Source: DATDAH01 sp963792205
Lineage (GTDB): Bacteria; Actinomycetota; Acidimicrobiia; Acidimicrobiales; DATDAH01
Length of the DNA stretch: 64,000 bases
Direction: 5' to 3'
NCBI GenBank assembly: GCA_963792205.1
Contig: CAWBVI010000004.1
Span: 1,393,599-1,457,598 of the forward strand
In this document: piece after piece, positions 56,610 to 64,000 of the stretch
Layout of the letters: each line of letters opens with the position of its first letter
Position numbering within the stretch: position 1 is the stretch's first letter
Notes under the pieces: generated by a model
Database searches by the model: none
Seen by the model: the letters and a program-made list of their open reading frames with translations, nothing else
What the model was told of the DNA's origin: nothing
Program-made: the position numbers and the translations under genes

Positions 56610-57573
56610 TGGCATCGGCGATGGCGTCGGCCAGCAGGTCCCGGACCGTGTCGCCGATGGTGGCCACCCGCCGCCACGCCCGGTCGTGGTCGTAACCGCC
56701 CACCTCTTCGGCGATGTTGATCACCCCACCGGCGTTGGCCACGTAGTCGGGGACGTACACGATCCCCGCGGCGGCCAAGCGGTCACCGTCCTCGGGTGTC
56801 GCCAGCTGGTTGTTGGCCGCGCCACACACGATCCGGCACCGCAGGCGGGGGATGCTGGCCTCGTCCAACACCCCACCCAGGGCGCAGGGGGCCAGGACGT
56901 CGGCCTCGGCGGTCAGGGCCTCGACGGCGTCGATCACGTCGACGTCGTGCTCGGCGACCATCCGCCGGGTGGCCTCGGGCCGGACGTCGGCGACGCGGAC
57001 CTTCGCCCCCGCGTCGACGAGGTGGCCGGTCAGCGCGGCCCCGACCTTGCCGACCCCGAGGACGACCACGTGCAGCCCGGCGAGGTCGCCGGCGGCCGCT
57101 CCGATGGCGTGGAACACGCCCCACGCCGTGGCGGGAGAGGGGTCTCCCGACCCGCCGCTGGTCCCCGTGACGTACGGCGTGACCGTGGCGATCAGGTCCA
57201 TGTCCGCCTGCGTCGTGCCCACGTCCTCGGCGGTCAGGTAGCGGCCGCCGAGCCGGTCGATGTGGCGGGCATGGGCGCGGAGCAGGTCGTCGGTGCGCAC
57301 CTCGGCGGGGTCGCCGAGGATCACCGCCTTCCCCCCGCCGAACGGCAGCCCGGCGGCGGCGTGCTTGAAGGTCATCCCCCGCGCCAGGCGCAGCACGTCG
57401 ACGAGCGCGTCCTCCTCGCTCGGGTAGGCCCGGAAGCGGGTCCCGCCCAGTCCCGGGCCCCGGGCCGTCGAGTGCAGAGCGATGATCGCTCGCAGGCCGG
57501 TGCGGGCGTCGTGGCAGTGGATCACCTGCTCGTACTCCTGCCCGAGGTGGTCGAACACCGGCACCTCGAGCAC
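56521..57573 (-). CDS. Leu/Val/Phe dehydrogenase (Glu/Leu/Phe/Val dehydrogenase family)
   Basis: 350 residues from GTG 57573. Substrate-side motifs HSTARGPGLGGTRF and MTFKHAAAGLPFGGGKAVI (catalytic Lys in the second), then DVGTTQADMDLIA, and the NAD loop HVVVLGVGKVGAALTGHL. The length and motifs fit the leucine/valine branch rather than glutamate dehydrogenase. It interconverts branched-chain amino acids and 2-oxo acids with ammonia, in the cytoplasm. Convergent 89-bp overlap with sulP is unusually long for this window. Confidence 0.92.
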   Translation of the reverse strand: MLEVPVFDHLGQEYEQVIHCHDARTGLRAIIALHSTARGPGLGGTRFRAYPSEEDALVDVLRLARGMTFKHAAAGLPFGGGKAVILGDPAEVRTDDLLRAHARHIDRLGGRYLTAEDVGTTQADMDLIATVTPYVTGTSGGSGDPSPATAWGVFHAIGAAAGDLAGLHVVVLGVGKVGAALTGHLVDAGAKVRVADVRPEATRRMVAEHDVDVIDAVEALTAEADVLAPCALGGVLDEASIPRLRCRIVCGAANNQLATPEDGDRLAAAGIVYVPDYVANAGGVINIAEEVGGYDHDRAWRRVATIGDTVRDLLADAIADAITPVQAADRLVQRRLAESTTGPLRRAEPS

Positions 57574-57649
57574 CGTAACCCCGGGTCAGAGCCGCCAGGT
57601 CGAGCGCTTCGCACCGCCGTTCAGCGGAGCGTCCCGCGGTTCCGGGTCC

Positions 57650-58645
57650 TCAGGCCGTGGCGAGGGACGGGATGTCGCGCCGCGTGTCGGGCGGCGACCG
57701 GCGAGCAGCGCCGGGGGAGATGCCGACCGTGCGCTTGAAGGCGCGGCTGAACGCCGCTTCGGACTCGTAGCCCAGGCGGGCGGCGAGGGCCGCGACGGGG
57801 ACGTCGTCGGTCCGCAGCCAGTCGAGCGCCACCTCCATCCGCCACCGGGTCACGTACTGCATGACCGGCTCGCCCACGAGTTCGGTGAACCGGGCCGCGA
57901 ACGCCGACCGCGACATGGCGGTCTCGCGCGCCAGCGACGCCACCGACCAGGGCTGGGCCGGATCTCGGTGCACCAGGGACATGGCCCGGCCGATGCGCGG
58001 ATCCTGGAGGGCTCCCAGCCAGCCGGTCTGCCCCGCCGGGTCGCCGGCGATCCACGAGCGGATGGCCTGGATGACCAGGATGTCCGACAGCCGCGTGATC
58101 ACGGCCTCGCCGCCCGGCCGCAGCTCCCGCCCCTCGGCGGCGATGAGCCGGAGCGTGCTGTGCATCCATTCGGCCTCGGGCGACGGCGAACCCGGTGCGC
58201 CCTCGACGACGATCGTGCGGGGCAGCAGCGCCACCAGGTTGCGGGCGGCCGGGTGCCCGAAGCGGACGGTGCCGCACACGATGCTCGTGGGCGCCCCACC
58301 GTCGCCGTACCGCAGGATCGCGTAGCGGTCGCTGGCGTAGTCGTACTCCAGCATGTCGACCCGGGGGGCCGGAGCCCCGGGCTCGCTGCGCAGCTGGTGA
58401 CCCTGGCCGTGGGGCACCAGGGCGAAGTCGCCGGGGTGCAGCTGCCGGGGCTCGTCGCCGTCCACCTCGAGCCAGCAGCGGCCGGCGCTCAGGACGTGGA
58501 ACCACATCGACCCGGGCTCGGGCGGCAGGTCCAGACCCCAGGGCGCCGTCAGCTCGGACCGGCAGTAGAAGGTGCCGGACATGCGCAGGACGTGCAGCGC
58601 CTCGCCCAACGGATCGGGTGTGGTCCAGGGATCCTCGCCTCGCAT
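57650..58645 (-). CDS. AraC family regulator with cupin-type N-terminal domain
   Basis: 331 residues from ATG 58645. The N-terminal cupin_6-type region includes LEVDGDEPRQLHPGDFALVPHGQGHQL and, later, CGTVRFGHPAARNLVALLPRTIVV. The C-terminal double helix-turn-helix is WSVASLARETAMSRSAFAARFTELVGEPVMQYVTRWRMEVALDWL and VAALAARLGYESEAAFSRAFKRTVGISPGAARR in pieces. It is divergent from the NmrA-like gene at 58792, and a perfect inverted repeat at 58675-58693 in the shared gap is a good candidate operator. Confidence 0.93.
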   Translation of the reverse strand: MRGEDPWTTPDPLGEALHVLRMSGTFYCRSELTAPWGLDLPPEPGSMWFHVLSAGRCWLEVDGDEPRQLHPGDFALVPHGQGHQLRSEPGAPAPRVDMLEYDYASDRYAILRYGDGGAPTSIVCGTVRFGHPAARNLVALLPRTIVVEGAPGSPSPEAEWMHSTLRLIAAEGRELRPGGEAVITRLSDILVIQAIRSWIAGDPAGQTGWLGALQDPRIGRAMSLVHRDPAQPWSVASLARETAMSRSAFAARFTELVGEPVMQYVTRWRMEVALDWLRTDDVPVAALAARLGYESEAAFSRAFKRTVGISPGAARRSPPDTRRDIPSLATA

Positions 58646-58674
58646 GGGCCCAGTCTGCGGTGTCTGGGCACAAG

Positions 58675-58693
58675 CGTCCAGGCCGACTGGACG
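58675..58693. promoter_or_regulatory. Inverted repeat in the AraC/NmrA divergent gap
   Basis: CGTCCAG-GCCGA-CTGGACG: perfect 7-bp arms with a 5-bp spacer, 30 bp from the araC-type start and about 100 bp from the NmrA-type start. Its symmetry suggests a dimeric binding site; AraC-type proteins more often use direct repeats, so another regulator is possible. Confidence 0.5.
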
Positions 58694-58791
58694 AACGGGC
58701 ATGAATGAGCGACGAGCGAGCATTGTCCCACCGGATCAGCTCCCTCAGAGTGGACGGCAGGTACATCGTCCAACGCAGGAGAGGATCCACC

Positions 58792-59646
58792 ATGACCGAG
58801 ATCTCACCCGACGAACGGCCGACACTGGTGCTCGGCGGCACGGGCAAGACGGGGCGGCGGGTCGTCGCTCGCCTCCGCGAACGCGGTCTCCCCGTCCGGG
58901 TCGGCTCCCGTTCGGGACAGCCCCGCTTCGACTGGGATGACCAGTCGACCTGGACGCCGGTGCTGCAGGGCGTGCGGGCGGTCTACATCCCCTACCCCGA
59001 TCTGGTCCTCTCCGAGGCAACGAAGGCCACCCGGGCGTTCGCCGAGCTCGCGATCGAGCACGGCGTCACCCGACTGGTGCTGCTGACCGGCCGAGGCGAG
59101 GACGAGGCCCAGCGGGCCGAGCGTGAGCTCCAGGCCACCGGCGCCGACGTGACCATCGTGCGCTGCGCCTGGTTCATGCAGATGTTCAGCGAGGACTTCC
59201 CGCTGGACGAGATCCGGGCCGGCGAGTTCGTGCTCCCGGCCGACGACGGCCAACTCGACCCGTTCGTCGACGCCGACGACATCGCCGACGTCGCCGTGGC
59301 GGCGCTCACCGAGCCCGGCCACGCGGGGCAGGTCCACGAGCTGACCGGCCCGCGGTTGATGAGCTTCCCCGAGGTCGTCGCCGAGATCGCCAAGGCCCGT
59401 GGCCGGGACATCACCTACGTGCCGGTGTCGGTGGAGGAGTACGCCGCCGGTGCCGCCGAGCATGGCGTCCCCGCCGAGGTCGCCGACTTCCTGACCTATC
59501 TGTTCAGCGACGTCCTCGGCAACAAGGCCTACGTCACCGACGGGGTGCAGCGGGTCCTGGGCCGGCCGGCCCGCGACTTCACCGACTACGCCACACGGAC
59601 CGCCGCCACCGGCATCTGGACGCAGGCGGCGGACGGACGTGGATGA
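58792..59646 (+). CDS. NmrA/SDR-a5-like NAD(P)-binding protein
   Basis: 284 residues from ATG 58792 (AGGAGAGG nine bases upstream). Rossmann start TLVLGGTGKTGRRVVARLRERGLPVRVGSRSG, then GVRAVYIPYPDL, and RLVLLTGRGEDEAQRAERELQATGADVTIVRCAWFMQMF in pieces, as in NmrA-like and AzoB-type quinone/NADPH sensor or reductase proteins. It lacks the SDR Tyr-x3-Lys. The AraC protein beside it is frequently found with this family, so it is presumably the AraC target. Ends one base from the stop of the convergent gene. Confidence 0.9.
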   Translation: MTEISPDERPTLVLGGTGKTGRRVVARLRERGLPVRVGSRSGQPRFDWDDQSTWTPVLQGVRAVYIPYPDLVLSEATKATRAFAELAIEHGVTRLVLLTGRGEDEAQRAERELQATGADVTIVRCAWFMQMFSEDFPLDEIRAGEFVLPADDGQLDPFVDADDIADVAVAALTEPGHAGQVHELTGPRLMSFPEVVAEIAKARGRDITYVPVSVEEYAAGAAEHGVPAEVADFLTYLFSDVLGNKAYVTDGVQRVLGRPARDFTDYATRTAATGIWTQAADGRG

Positions 59647-59647
59647 C

Positions 59648-60046
59648 CTACCGAGGGTCGCCGTCGGACGCACCGGGGCCCGGCCGGCCTTCGGATCGAC
59701 GTCGCACCGTGTCGAGCAGCCGCCGCACGGCGACGCGGTGGCCGCCCGAACCGACGACGAGCAGTCGGTAGAACCGGCCCGCCGCGCCCGGGAAGCGGGC
59801 GCGGGTCTCGGCCCGAAGGTCGGTCCGCTCCCCGTCAGAGCGCTCGAGGTGGAAGGTCAGCGCATAGGTCGAGAACCGGTGGCGCCCCTCGAGCACGAGC
59901 TCGACGTCGGGCACGGCGGCGGCGACGCGGAACCCTGGGATCGTGGCGCCCCGCTCGAGAGGACGGGAGCCGGTGCGGGTCGAGTCCGCGCACCCCACGA
60001 GTCGGGCGTAGGTGGACGCGCCCGGCCGCGAGAACGCTCGATCCAC
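59648..60046 (-). CDS. SRPBCC-like protein with unclear 5' end
   Basis: From GTG 60046 the product has 132 residues: GATIPGFRVAAAVPDVELVLEGRHRFSTYALTFHLE, then LRAETRARFPGAAGRFYRLLVVGSGGHRVAVRRLL. The frame continues upstream in meaningful text, LVDEHSTSIAAAVEEVWPALLDT, which looks like the start of the same START-like fold. The only plausible initiator there is ATA at 60125-60127 (IALPLVDE...), preceded by a stop codon. So either the start codon has mutated from ATG to ATA or a rarer codon is used. Product unknown; it faces the NmrA-like gene. Confidence 0.65.
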   Translation of the reverse strand: MDRAFSRPGASTYARLVGCADSTRTGSRPLERGATIPGFRVAAAVPDVELVLEGRHRFSTYALTFHLERSDGERTDLRAETRARFPGAAGRFYRLLVVGSGGHRVAVRRLLDTVRRRSEGRPGPGASDGDPR

Positions 60047-60251
60047 CGTGTCGAGGAGGGCGGGCCAGACCTCTTCGACCGCCGCGGCGATGGACGTCGA
60101 GTGCTCGTCGACAAGAGGCAGGGCTATGGCGGTTCATGTCGTCCTCACCGTGAAACAGATGACTCGGCCCCAGAGTGCCCGGTGTGGCGGAGAAGCGGTC
60201 GACCGCAGCTCAGCGCGCGTCGAGGAACGGGTTGACGCGGACGGCCGGGAG

Positions 60252-61096
60252 TCAGGCGGCGAGCTTCGCCGTGATGAGCCACGTGGCCGACGCCAGAAGC
60301 ACGCCGTCGGCGGTCTCGTGCTCGGCGAAGAGGTCGGCCAGGTTCGCCATCGCCTCAGCTCGCTGGGCGGGGTCGAGCCCGTCGGTCAGCCCTTCGACGA
60401 TGCCCATCGTCTTCGCGAACTCGAGTGCGTCGGCGGCGTCGGTGCCCATCTCGACCATCTCGTCGATCGGCTCGAGCGTGACCGAGTCGTAGCCGGCCGC
60501 GCCCAGGATCCGGTGGACTCGCTCAGGCTCGGCGAGGCTGAACGCTGTCGGTGCATCCGGCGGTGGTAGGGGGAGGTCACGCCCGAGGGCCAGCGCGCCT
60601 CGGAGCGACATCAACCAGTCGTTCTCCGGAAGGCTCCGCCAGACGAGCAGCGCAAGCGAGCCGCCGGGGCGCAGCCCACGGCCGATGTTCGTGAACGCGG
60701 CGACGGGATCGTTGAAGAACATGACCCCGTAGCTGCTCATGGCGAGGTCGTGGGCGCCGGGGTCGAAGGCAAAGACCTGGGCGTCGGCGCGGACGAACCG
60801 CACGTTGTCGAGCCCTTCGTCCTCGCTCCGCTGGCGGGCCAGCTCGAGCATCCGCGACGACAGGTCGATCCCGGTGACCTCACCGTCGGCCGCGATGCGG
60901 GCCACCGCGCGGGTCCGGCCCCCGTCCCGCACCCGACGTCGAGCACCCGATCGGCACGGCCGACGAGGTGCCGGTCGACGAAGCGCTGCCAGATGCGGCG
61001 GCTCGCCCGGTCGTAGCGGTCCGCCTGCTCGGTCCACACGTCACCTTCGTGGCCGTCCCAGGCCTCGGCCTGCTCGGTGTTGACGATCTCGACCAT
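60252..61096 (-). CDS. Class I SAM-dependent methyltransferase, frameshifted in a poly-C/G tract
   Basis: From ATG 61096 the frame reads VNTEQAEAWDGHEGDVWTEQADRYDRASRRIWQRFVDRHLVGRADRVLDVGCGTG in pieces, the normal start and SAM-binding motif I. At the run of five C (60919-60923 on the plus strand) it shifts: GRTRAVARIAADGEVTGIDLSSRMLELARQRS and the rest to TGA 60252 are in the next frame. One more base in the run restores a single protein of about 281 residues. Divergent from a PadR gene and the doubled operator, so controlled with it. Substrate unknown. Confidence 0.8.
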
Positions 61097-61119
61097 CCGG
61101 TCCACCTCGGTGTTATATG

Positions 61120-61153
61120 CTCCCATAGGGAGTAAGATATGGTCCCATAGGGA
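61120..61153. promoter_or_regulatory. Double palindromic operator between methyltransferase and padR
   Basis: CTCCCATAGGGAG (61120-61132) and TCCCATAGGGA (61143-61153) are two copies of the palindrome TCCC-ATA-GGGA with centres 22 bp apart, two helical turns. They cover the region just before the padR start at 61162 and the other gene's leader, a layout expected for PadR autoregulation. Confidence 0.7.
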
Positions 61154-61161
61154 GGAAGTCA

Positions 61162-61813
61162 ATGGCAGAACGGACGCTCCTCACTGACGACGACGTCGTA
61201 CGCCATCCTCGGCCTCCTCGCGGTGAGGCCGTGGACCACCTACGAGCTCGCCCAGCAGATGCGCCGGGCGCTCGGGCAGTTCTGGCCGCGCGCCGAGAGC
61301 AAGCTCTACGAGGAGCCGAAGAAGCTCGTCGAGCACGGGTTCGCCCGGGCGACGAAGGAGACGATCGGCAAGCGGCCCCGCACCGTGTACTCGATCACGG
61401 CGAAGGGACGGCGGGCGATGGCGGACTGGGTACCACGACCTGCGGCCGGCCCGGAGCTCGAGTTCGAAGCGCTGGTGAAGATCTTCTACGCCGAGCACGG
61501 GACCAAGCAGGACATCCTCGCCACCCTCGACCGGGTCCGGGAGTGGAGCGATGAGCAGCACCGCGAGAGCATCGGGATCCCTCGGTCGTACCTCGACGGC
61601 GAAGGAGCGTTTCCGGAGCGTCTGCCGTGGCTCGTCCTGTGCGGCGAGTTCCTCGAGCAGTTCGACATCATGGTCGAGCGGTGGACCGACTGGGCGACGA
61701 GCGTCGTCGAGACCTGGCCCGACGACATCACCGCCGCCGAGGCCGAGCTCGACGTGCTCGAAGCCCAGGCCCGGCGATCCGAATCCCGTGGCGTCGACAG
61801 GTCCGATCGGTAG
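61162..61813 (+). CDS. PadR family transcriptional regulator, frameshifted near its N-terminus
   Basis: ATG 61162 follows GGAGGAAG. It begins MAERTL, but the winged-helix text SSLTTTSYAILGLLAVRPWTTYELAQQMRRAL lies in the +1 frame from about 61166, so one extra base near 61166-61184 separates start and body. From GTG 61223 a 196-residue product without the first helix would be possible. Later parts: ESKLYEEPKKLVEHGFARATKE and KRPRTVYSITAKGRRAMADW are the wing, and the C-terminal coiled-coil has EWSDEQHRESIGI and FDIMVERWTDW. PadR proteins repress stress or drug-response genes, here likely the divergent methyltransferase. Confidence 0.8.
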
Positions 61814-61820
61814 CGGCAGC

Positions 61821-63770
61821 TCAGCTGCCGATCTGACCGCCGTCGTTCTTGGTGATGACCACGCAGGACGAGCGCGGCCGGCCGCCGCCGGCGCCGTCGG
61901 GCCACGAGCTGAACCGCTTCGGGTTCGCCGGGTCGTTGTCCCCGCTCGGCGGCTCGCCCGGGTGCTGGATGCCCACGAACATGGTCCGCTCGTCGGGGGT
62001 GACGAACACGCCGGTCACCTCGCTGCCGGCGGGACCGACGAGGAAGCGCCGCGTCTCCCGGCTGCGGGGGTCGGCACACACCATCTGGTTGTGGCCGAAC
62101 CCGGCGTAGGCGCCGGAGTTGATCGTGCTGGCGGACACGTCGGTCTGGATCCACACCCGGCCGCTCGGTGCCACGTAGAGCCCGTCGGGCGACCCGTACT
62201 TGTCGCCGACGATCGTCGACCCGTGGGCGGCCACCGCGGGGTCGCCGGCGAGGGCGAAGATGTCCCACCCGAAGGTGGGCTCGGTGAAGTCGTGCTCGTA
62301 GTACCAGCGGAGGACTTGGCCGTACGGGTTCGGCGTCCGGGGGTTCGCGGCGTCGACGCCGGGGTTCGGCTGGCCGGTGCGGGGGTTCGTGCCGGCGACC
62401 CCGCGGGCGCTGTTGTTGGTCAGGGTGGCGATGCCGGTGAGCGCGTCGGGGATGGTGTCGATCCACTCGGGCCGGTCCATCGGCGTCGCACCGGCGAGAT
62501 CCGCCGCGGTGCGGGTGTTGATCAGGATGTCGTTCTGGGTCAAGGACTCGAGCCCCGGCCCCCCGGGCGTCAGCGGCAGCCACTCCCCGCTGCCGTCGGC
62601 GTGGAACTTGGCGACGTAGAGGGTGCCGTCGTCGAGCGGGTTCACGCCGGCCCGCAGCATCCGCCGCCACGACCGCCTCGACACGTAGCGGTAGATGTAC
62701 TCGAACTGCTCGTCGTCGCCCATGTAGACCACGACGCGGCCGTCCCGGGCCTCCTGCACCCACGCCCCCTCGTGCTTGAGGCGCCCGAGCGCGGTGCGCT
62801 TGACCGGCGTGGAGCTCCGGTTGAACGGATTGATCTCCGTGACCCAACCGAACCGGTTGGGCTCGTTGGGGTTGGTGTCGGCGTTGAAGCGGGCGTCGGT
62901 GGTGTGCCAGCGGGTCCCCGACGAGAACGGCGCGATGCCGTAGCGGATCTCCATCTGGTTGCGGTTGGCGAGGGTCTTGAAGAAGTACCCGTTGAAGTTC
63001 TCTTCGCACGCCAGGTAGGTGCCCCAGGGCGTGAAGCCCATCGCGCAGTTGTTGAGCGTCCCCAGCACCTGCCGACCGGTCGGGTCCGCCGCCGTCTTCA
63101 GCCGGGCGTCACCCGCGGCCGGGCCGCCGATCGAGATGGGGGTCCGAGCCGTGATGCGGCGCCCGAACGACGAAGGCCGAACGACCCGCCATTCATCGCG
63201 GTGGCGCCTGGAGATCTGGATGATGTTCACGCCATGGGCGTTCTGCGACTTGGTCGTCTTCTCCGCGTTCCAGTTGGCGGTCCCGTCGGGGAAGAGGAGC
63301 CCGTCGTCGGTGTACTCGCTGTTCTGGACGAGGAGGCCCTCGTGCGACCCGTGCAGCGGGAAGTAGACGACGCCGTCGTTGTGCATCCCCCACTGCTGCG
63401 CCTGGTCCGCCGCGGAGTTGCTGGCGTCCTGGAGGAAGGCGGGGCCGTTCGACACCGGATCACCCCACGCGATGAGCACCCGGGCCGTGTAGCCGTTCGG
63501 CACCACGACCGTGTCGGCGGTCGACACCGGGATCCCTTGGAACCCGAGCAGGCGACGGCCGTGGCCGTGGCCATGGCCGTGGCCGTTCCCCGTGGCGGTG
63601 GCCGGCAGCGCGTCCAGCAGCGAGCCGACGCCGCCCAACGCCGTGCCGCCTACCACCACCGTGGCCAGGCCGCCGGCCATTACGCCTCGTCGCGACACCC
63701 GTCGGTCGAGCACCTCGTCGAAGGTCTCGTTCATGAGAGGGTTGGCAATCGGCTCGTCCACGTCTCGCAT
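61821..63770 (-). CDS. PhoX family phosphatase, Tat-exported
   Basis: 649 residues from ATG 63770 (GGGAG upstream); longer starts lie in non-coding text. A twin-arginine signal SRRGVMAGGLATVVVGG (residues 26-45) marks Tat export. A Gly/His repeat (GHGHGHGHG, about 62-72) precedes the DUF839/PhoX beta-propeller, with AWGDPVSNG, HNDGVVYFPLHG, NCAMGFTPWGTYLACEENFNGYF and EGAWVQEARDGRVVVYMGDDEQFEYIYRYV in pieces. PhoX enzymes release phosphate from organic esters using calcium and iron. Its function outside the cell is phosphate supply. Ends next to the PadR gene. Confidence 0.93.
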   Translation of the reverse strand: MRDVDEPIANPLMNETFDEVLDRRVSRRGVMAGGLATVVVGGTALGGVGSLLDALPATATGNGHGHGHGHGRRLLGFQGIPVSTADTVVVPNGYTARVLIAWGDPVSNGPAFLQDASNSAADQAQQWGMHNDGVVYFPLHGSHEGLLVQNSEYTDDGLLFPDGTANWNAEKTTKSQNAHGVNIIQISRRHRDEWRVVRPSSFGRRITARTPISIGGPAAGDARLKTAADPTGRQVLGTLNNCAMGFTPWGTYLACEENFNGYFFKTLANRNQMEIRYGIAPFSSGTRWHTTDARFNADTNPNEPNRFGWVTEINPFNRSSTPVKRTALGRLKHEGAWVQEARDGRVVVYMGDDEQFEYIYRYVSRRSWRRMLRAGVNPLDDGTLYVAKFHADGSGEWLPLTPGGPGLESLTQNDILINTRTAADLAGATPMDRPEWIDTIPDALTGIATLTNNSARGVAGTNPRTGQPNPGVDAANPRTPNPYGQVLRWYYEHDFTEPTFGWDIFALAGDPAVAAHGSTIVGDKYGSPDGLYVAPSGRVWIQTDVSASTINSGAYAGFGHNQMVCADPRSRETRRFLVGPAGSEVTGVFVTPDERTMFVGIQHPGEPPSGDNDPANPKRFSSWPDGAGGGRPRSSCVVITKNDGGQIGS

Positions 63771-64000
63771 CACGACTCCCGTTCGAAGCTTCAGCGCGGC
63801 GAACCGCGCGCCCGGGCGGAACCTAGGACGCGTAGGAAGAAGACAGAACGGCGCGCCGCTGAACGGCAGTCGAACTCTGGTCGATTTCCGCGCCAAGCAG
63901 GCGGGGAACGGGATGCCCCCCAGACCCCAGGTCGTCCAAGCGCGGAGCGATACTGGGTTGGTGCACTCCCGGGGCACGAGCCCTCAGTTCGTGGGGCGGG
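63771..64000. other. Non-coding region upstream of phoX
   Basis: No convincing gene or RNA structure is seen in the last 230 bp. The sequence probably holds the phoX promoter. I looked for paired direct repeats of a Pho-box type and found none I could support. Confidence 0.3.

Noticed and set aside
1..64000. tRNA, rRNA, insertion sequence, prophage or CRISPR array
   Set aside because: No transposase or integrase motif, no repeat-spacer array, and no tRNA cloverleaf was found in the gaps, most of which are under 150 bp.

Overview
The window is high-GC DNA (clearly above 70 % by eye), gene-dense, with many GTG starts, 1-4 bp start/stop overlaps and very short intergenic gaps. The gene content points to an actinobacterium: a mycothiol-type enzyme, a deazaflavin (F420) Ddn-type oxidoreductase and split-barrel enzymes, a DUF3556 membrane protein, a furA-katG pair, an Rpf-like lipoprotein and DUF2630. 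I would guess the class Acidimicrobiia, but nothing here proves it (no rRNA, no tRNA). It looks like ordinary chromosome: no transposase, integrase, phage gene or CRISPR array was seen.

Layout. 1-9 kb: 3' end of a secreted trypsin-like protease, secreted and VOC proteins, an SGNH hydrolase with SLH repeats, a cupin, GNAT, a tandem-FKBP lipoprotein, pirin, YbaK, a probable diadenylate cyclase, OsmC and YjbR. 9-24 kb: TauE/SafE, a dienelactone-hydrolase-like enzyme, two nitronate monooxygenase paralogues, DUF3556, META lipoprotein, MFS, a yybP-ykoY-type riboswitch in front of a TerC gene, CGNR protein, arylamine N-acetyltransferase, LysR, and a tetR-P450-nitronate monooxygenase operon. 24-27 kb: the most interesting unit, a translationally coupled three-gene operon ending in a UGSC selenoprotein whose in-frame TGA (26847-26849) is followed at once by a hairpin. 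27-35 kb: SRPBCC, Ddn, BI-1, TetR, aldo/keto reductase, AraC and VOC genes. 35-39 kb: a scarred stretch where a dehydrogenase gene, an HD-phosphohydrolase gene and a cupin gene are truncated or frameshifted. 39-47 kb: DHFR-like, VOC, furA-katG, and a four-gene ABC transporter cassette. 47-51 kb: a coupled glycosyltransferase / FAD oxidoreductase / ATP-grasp operon. 51-58 kb: Rpf-like lipoprotein, a ppk2 remnant, DAG kinase and DUF2252, SulP, a leucine-type dehydrogenase, AraC. 58-64 kb: an NmrA-like protein, a divergent PadR/methyltransferase pair sharing a double operator, and a Tat-exported PhoX.

Cross-cutting observations: a dispersed hairpin repeat of about 66 bp occurs three times; three convergent gene pairs end on a shared CTAG; and several genes carry single-base frameshifts. 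The frameshifts may be real decay or residual assembly error, which the sequence alone cannot settle. Where gene starts were moved from the longest open frame I say why.
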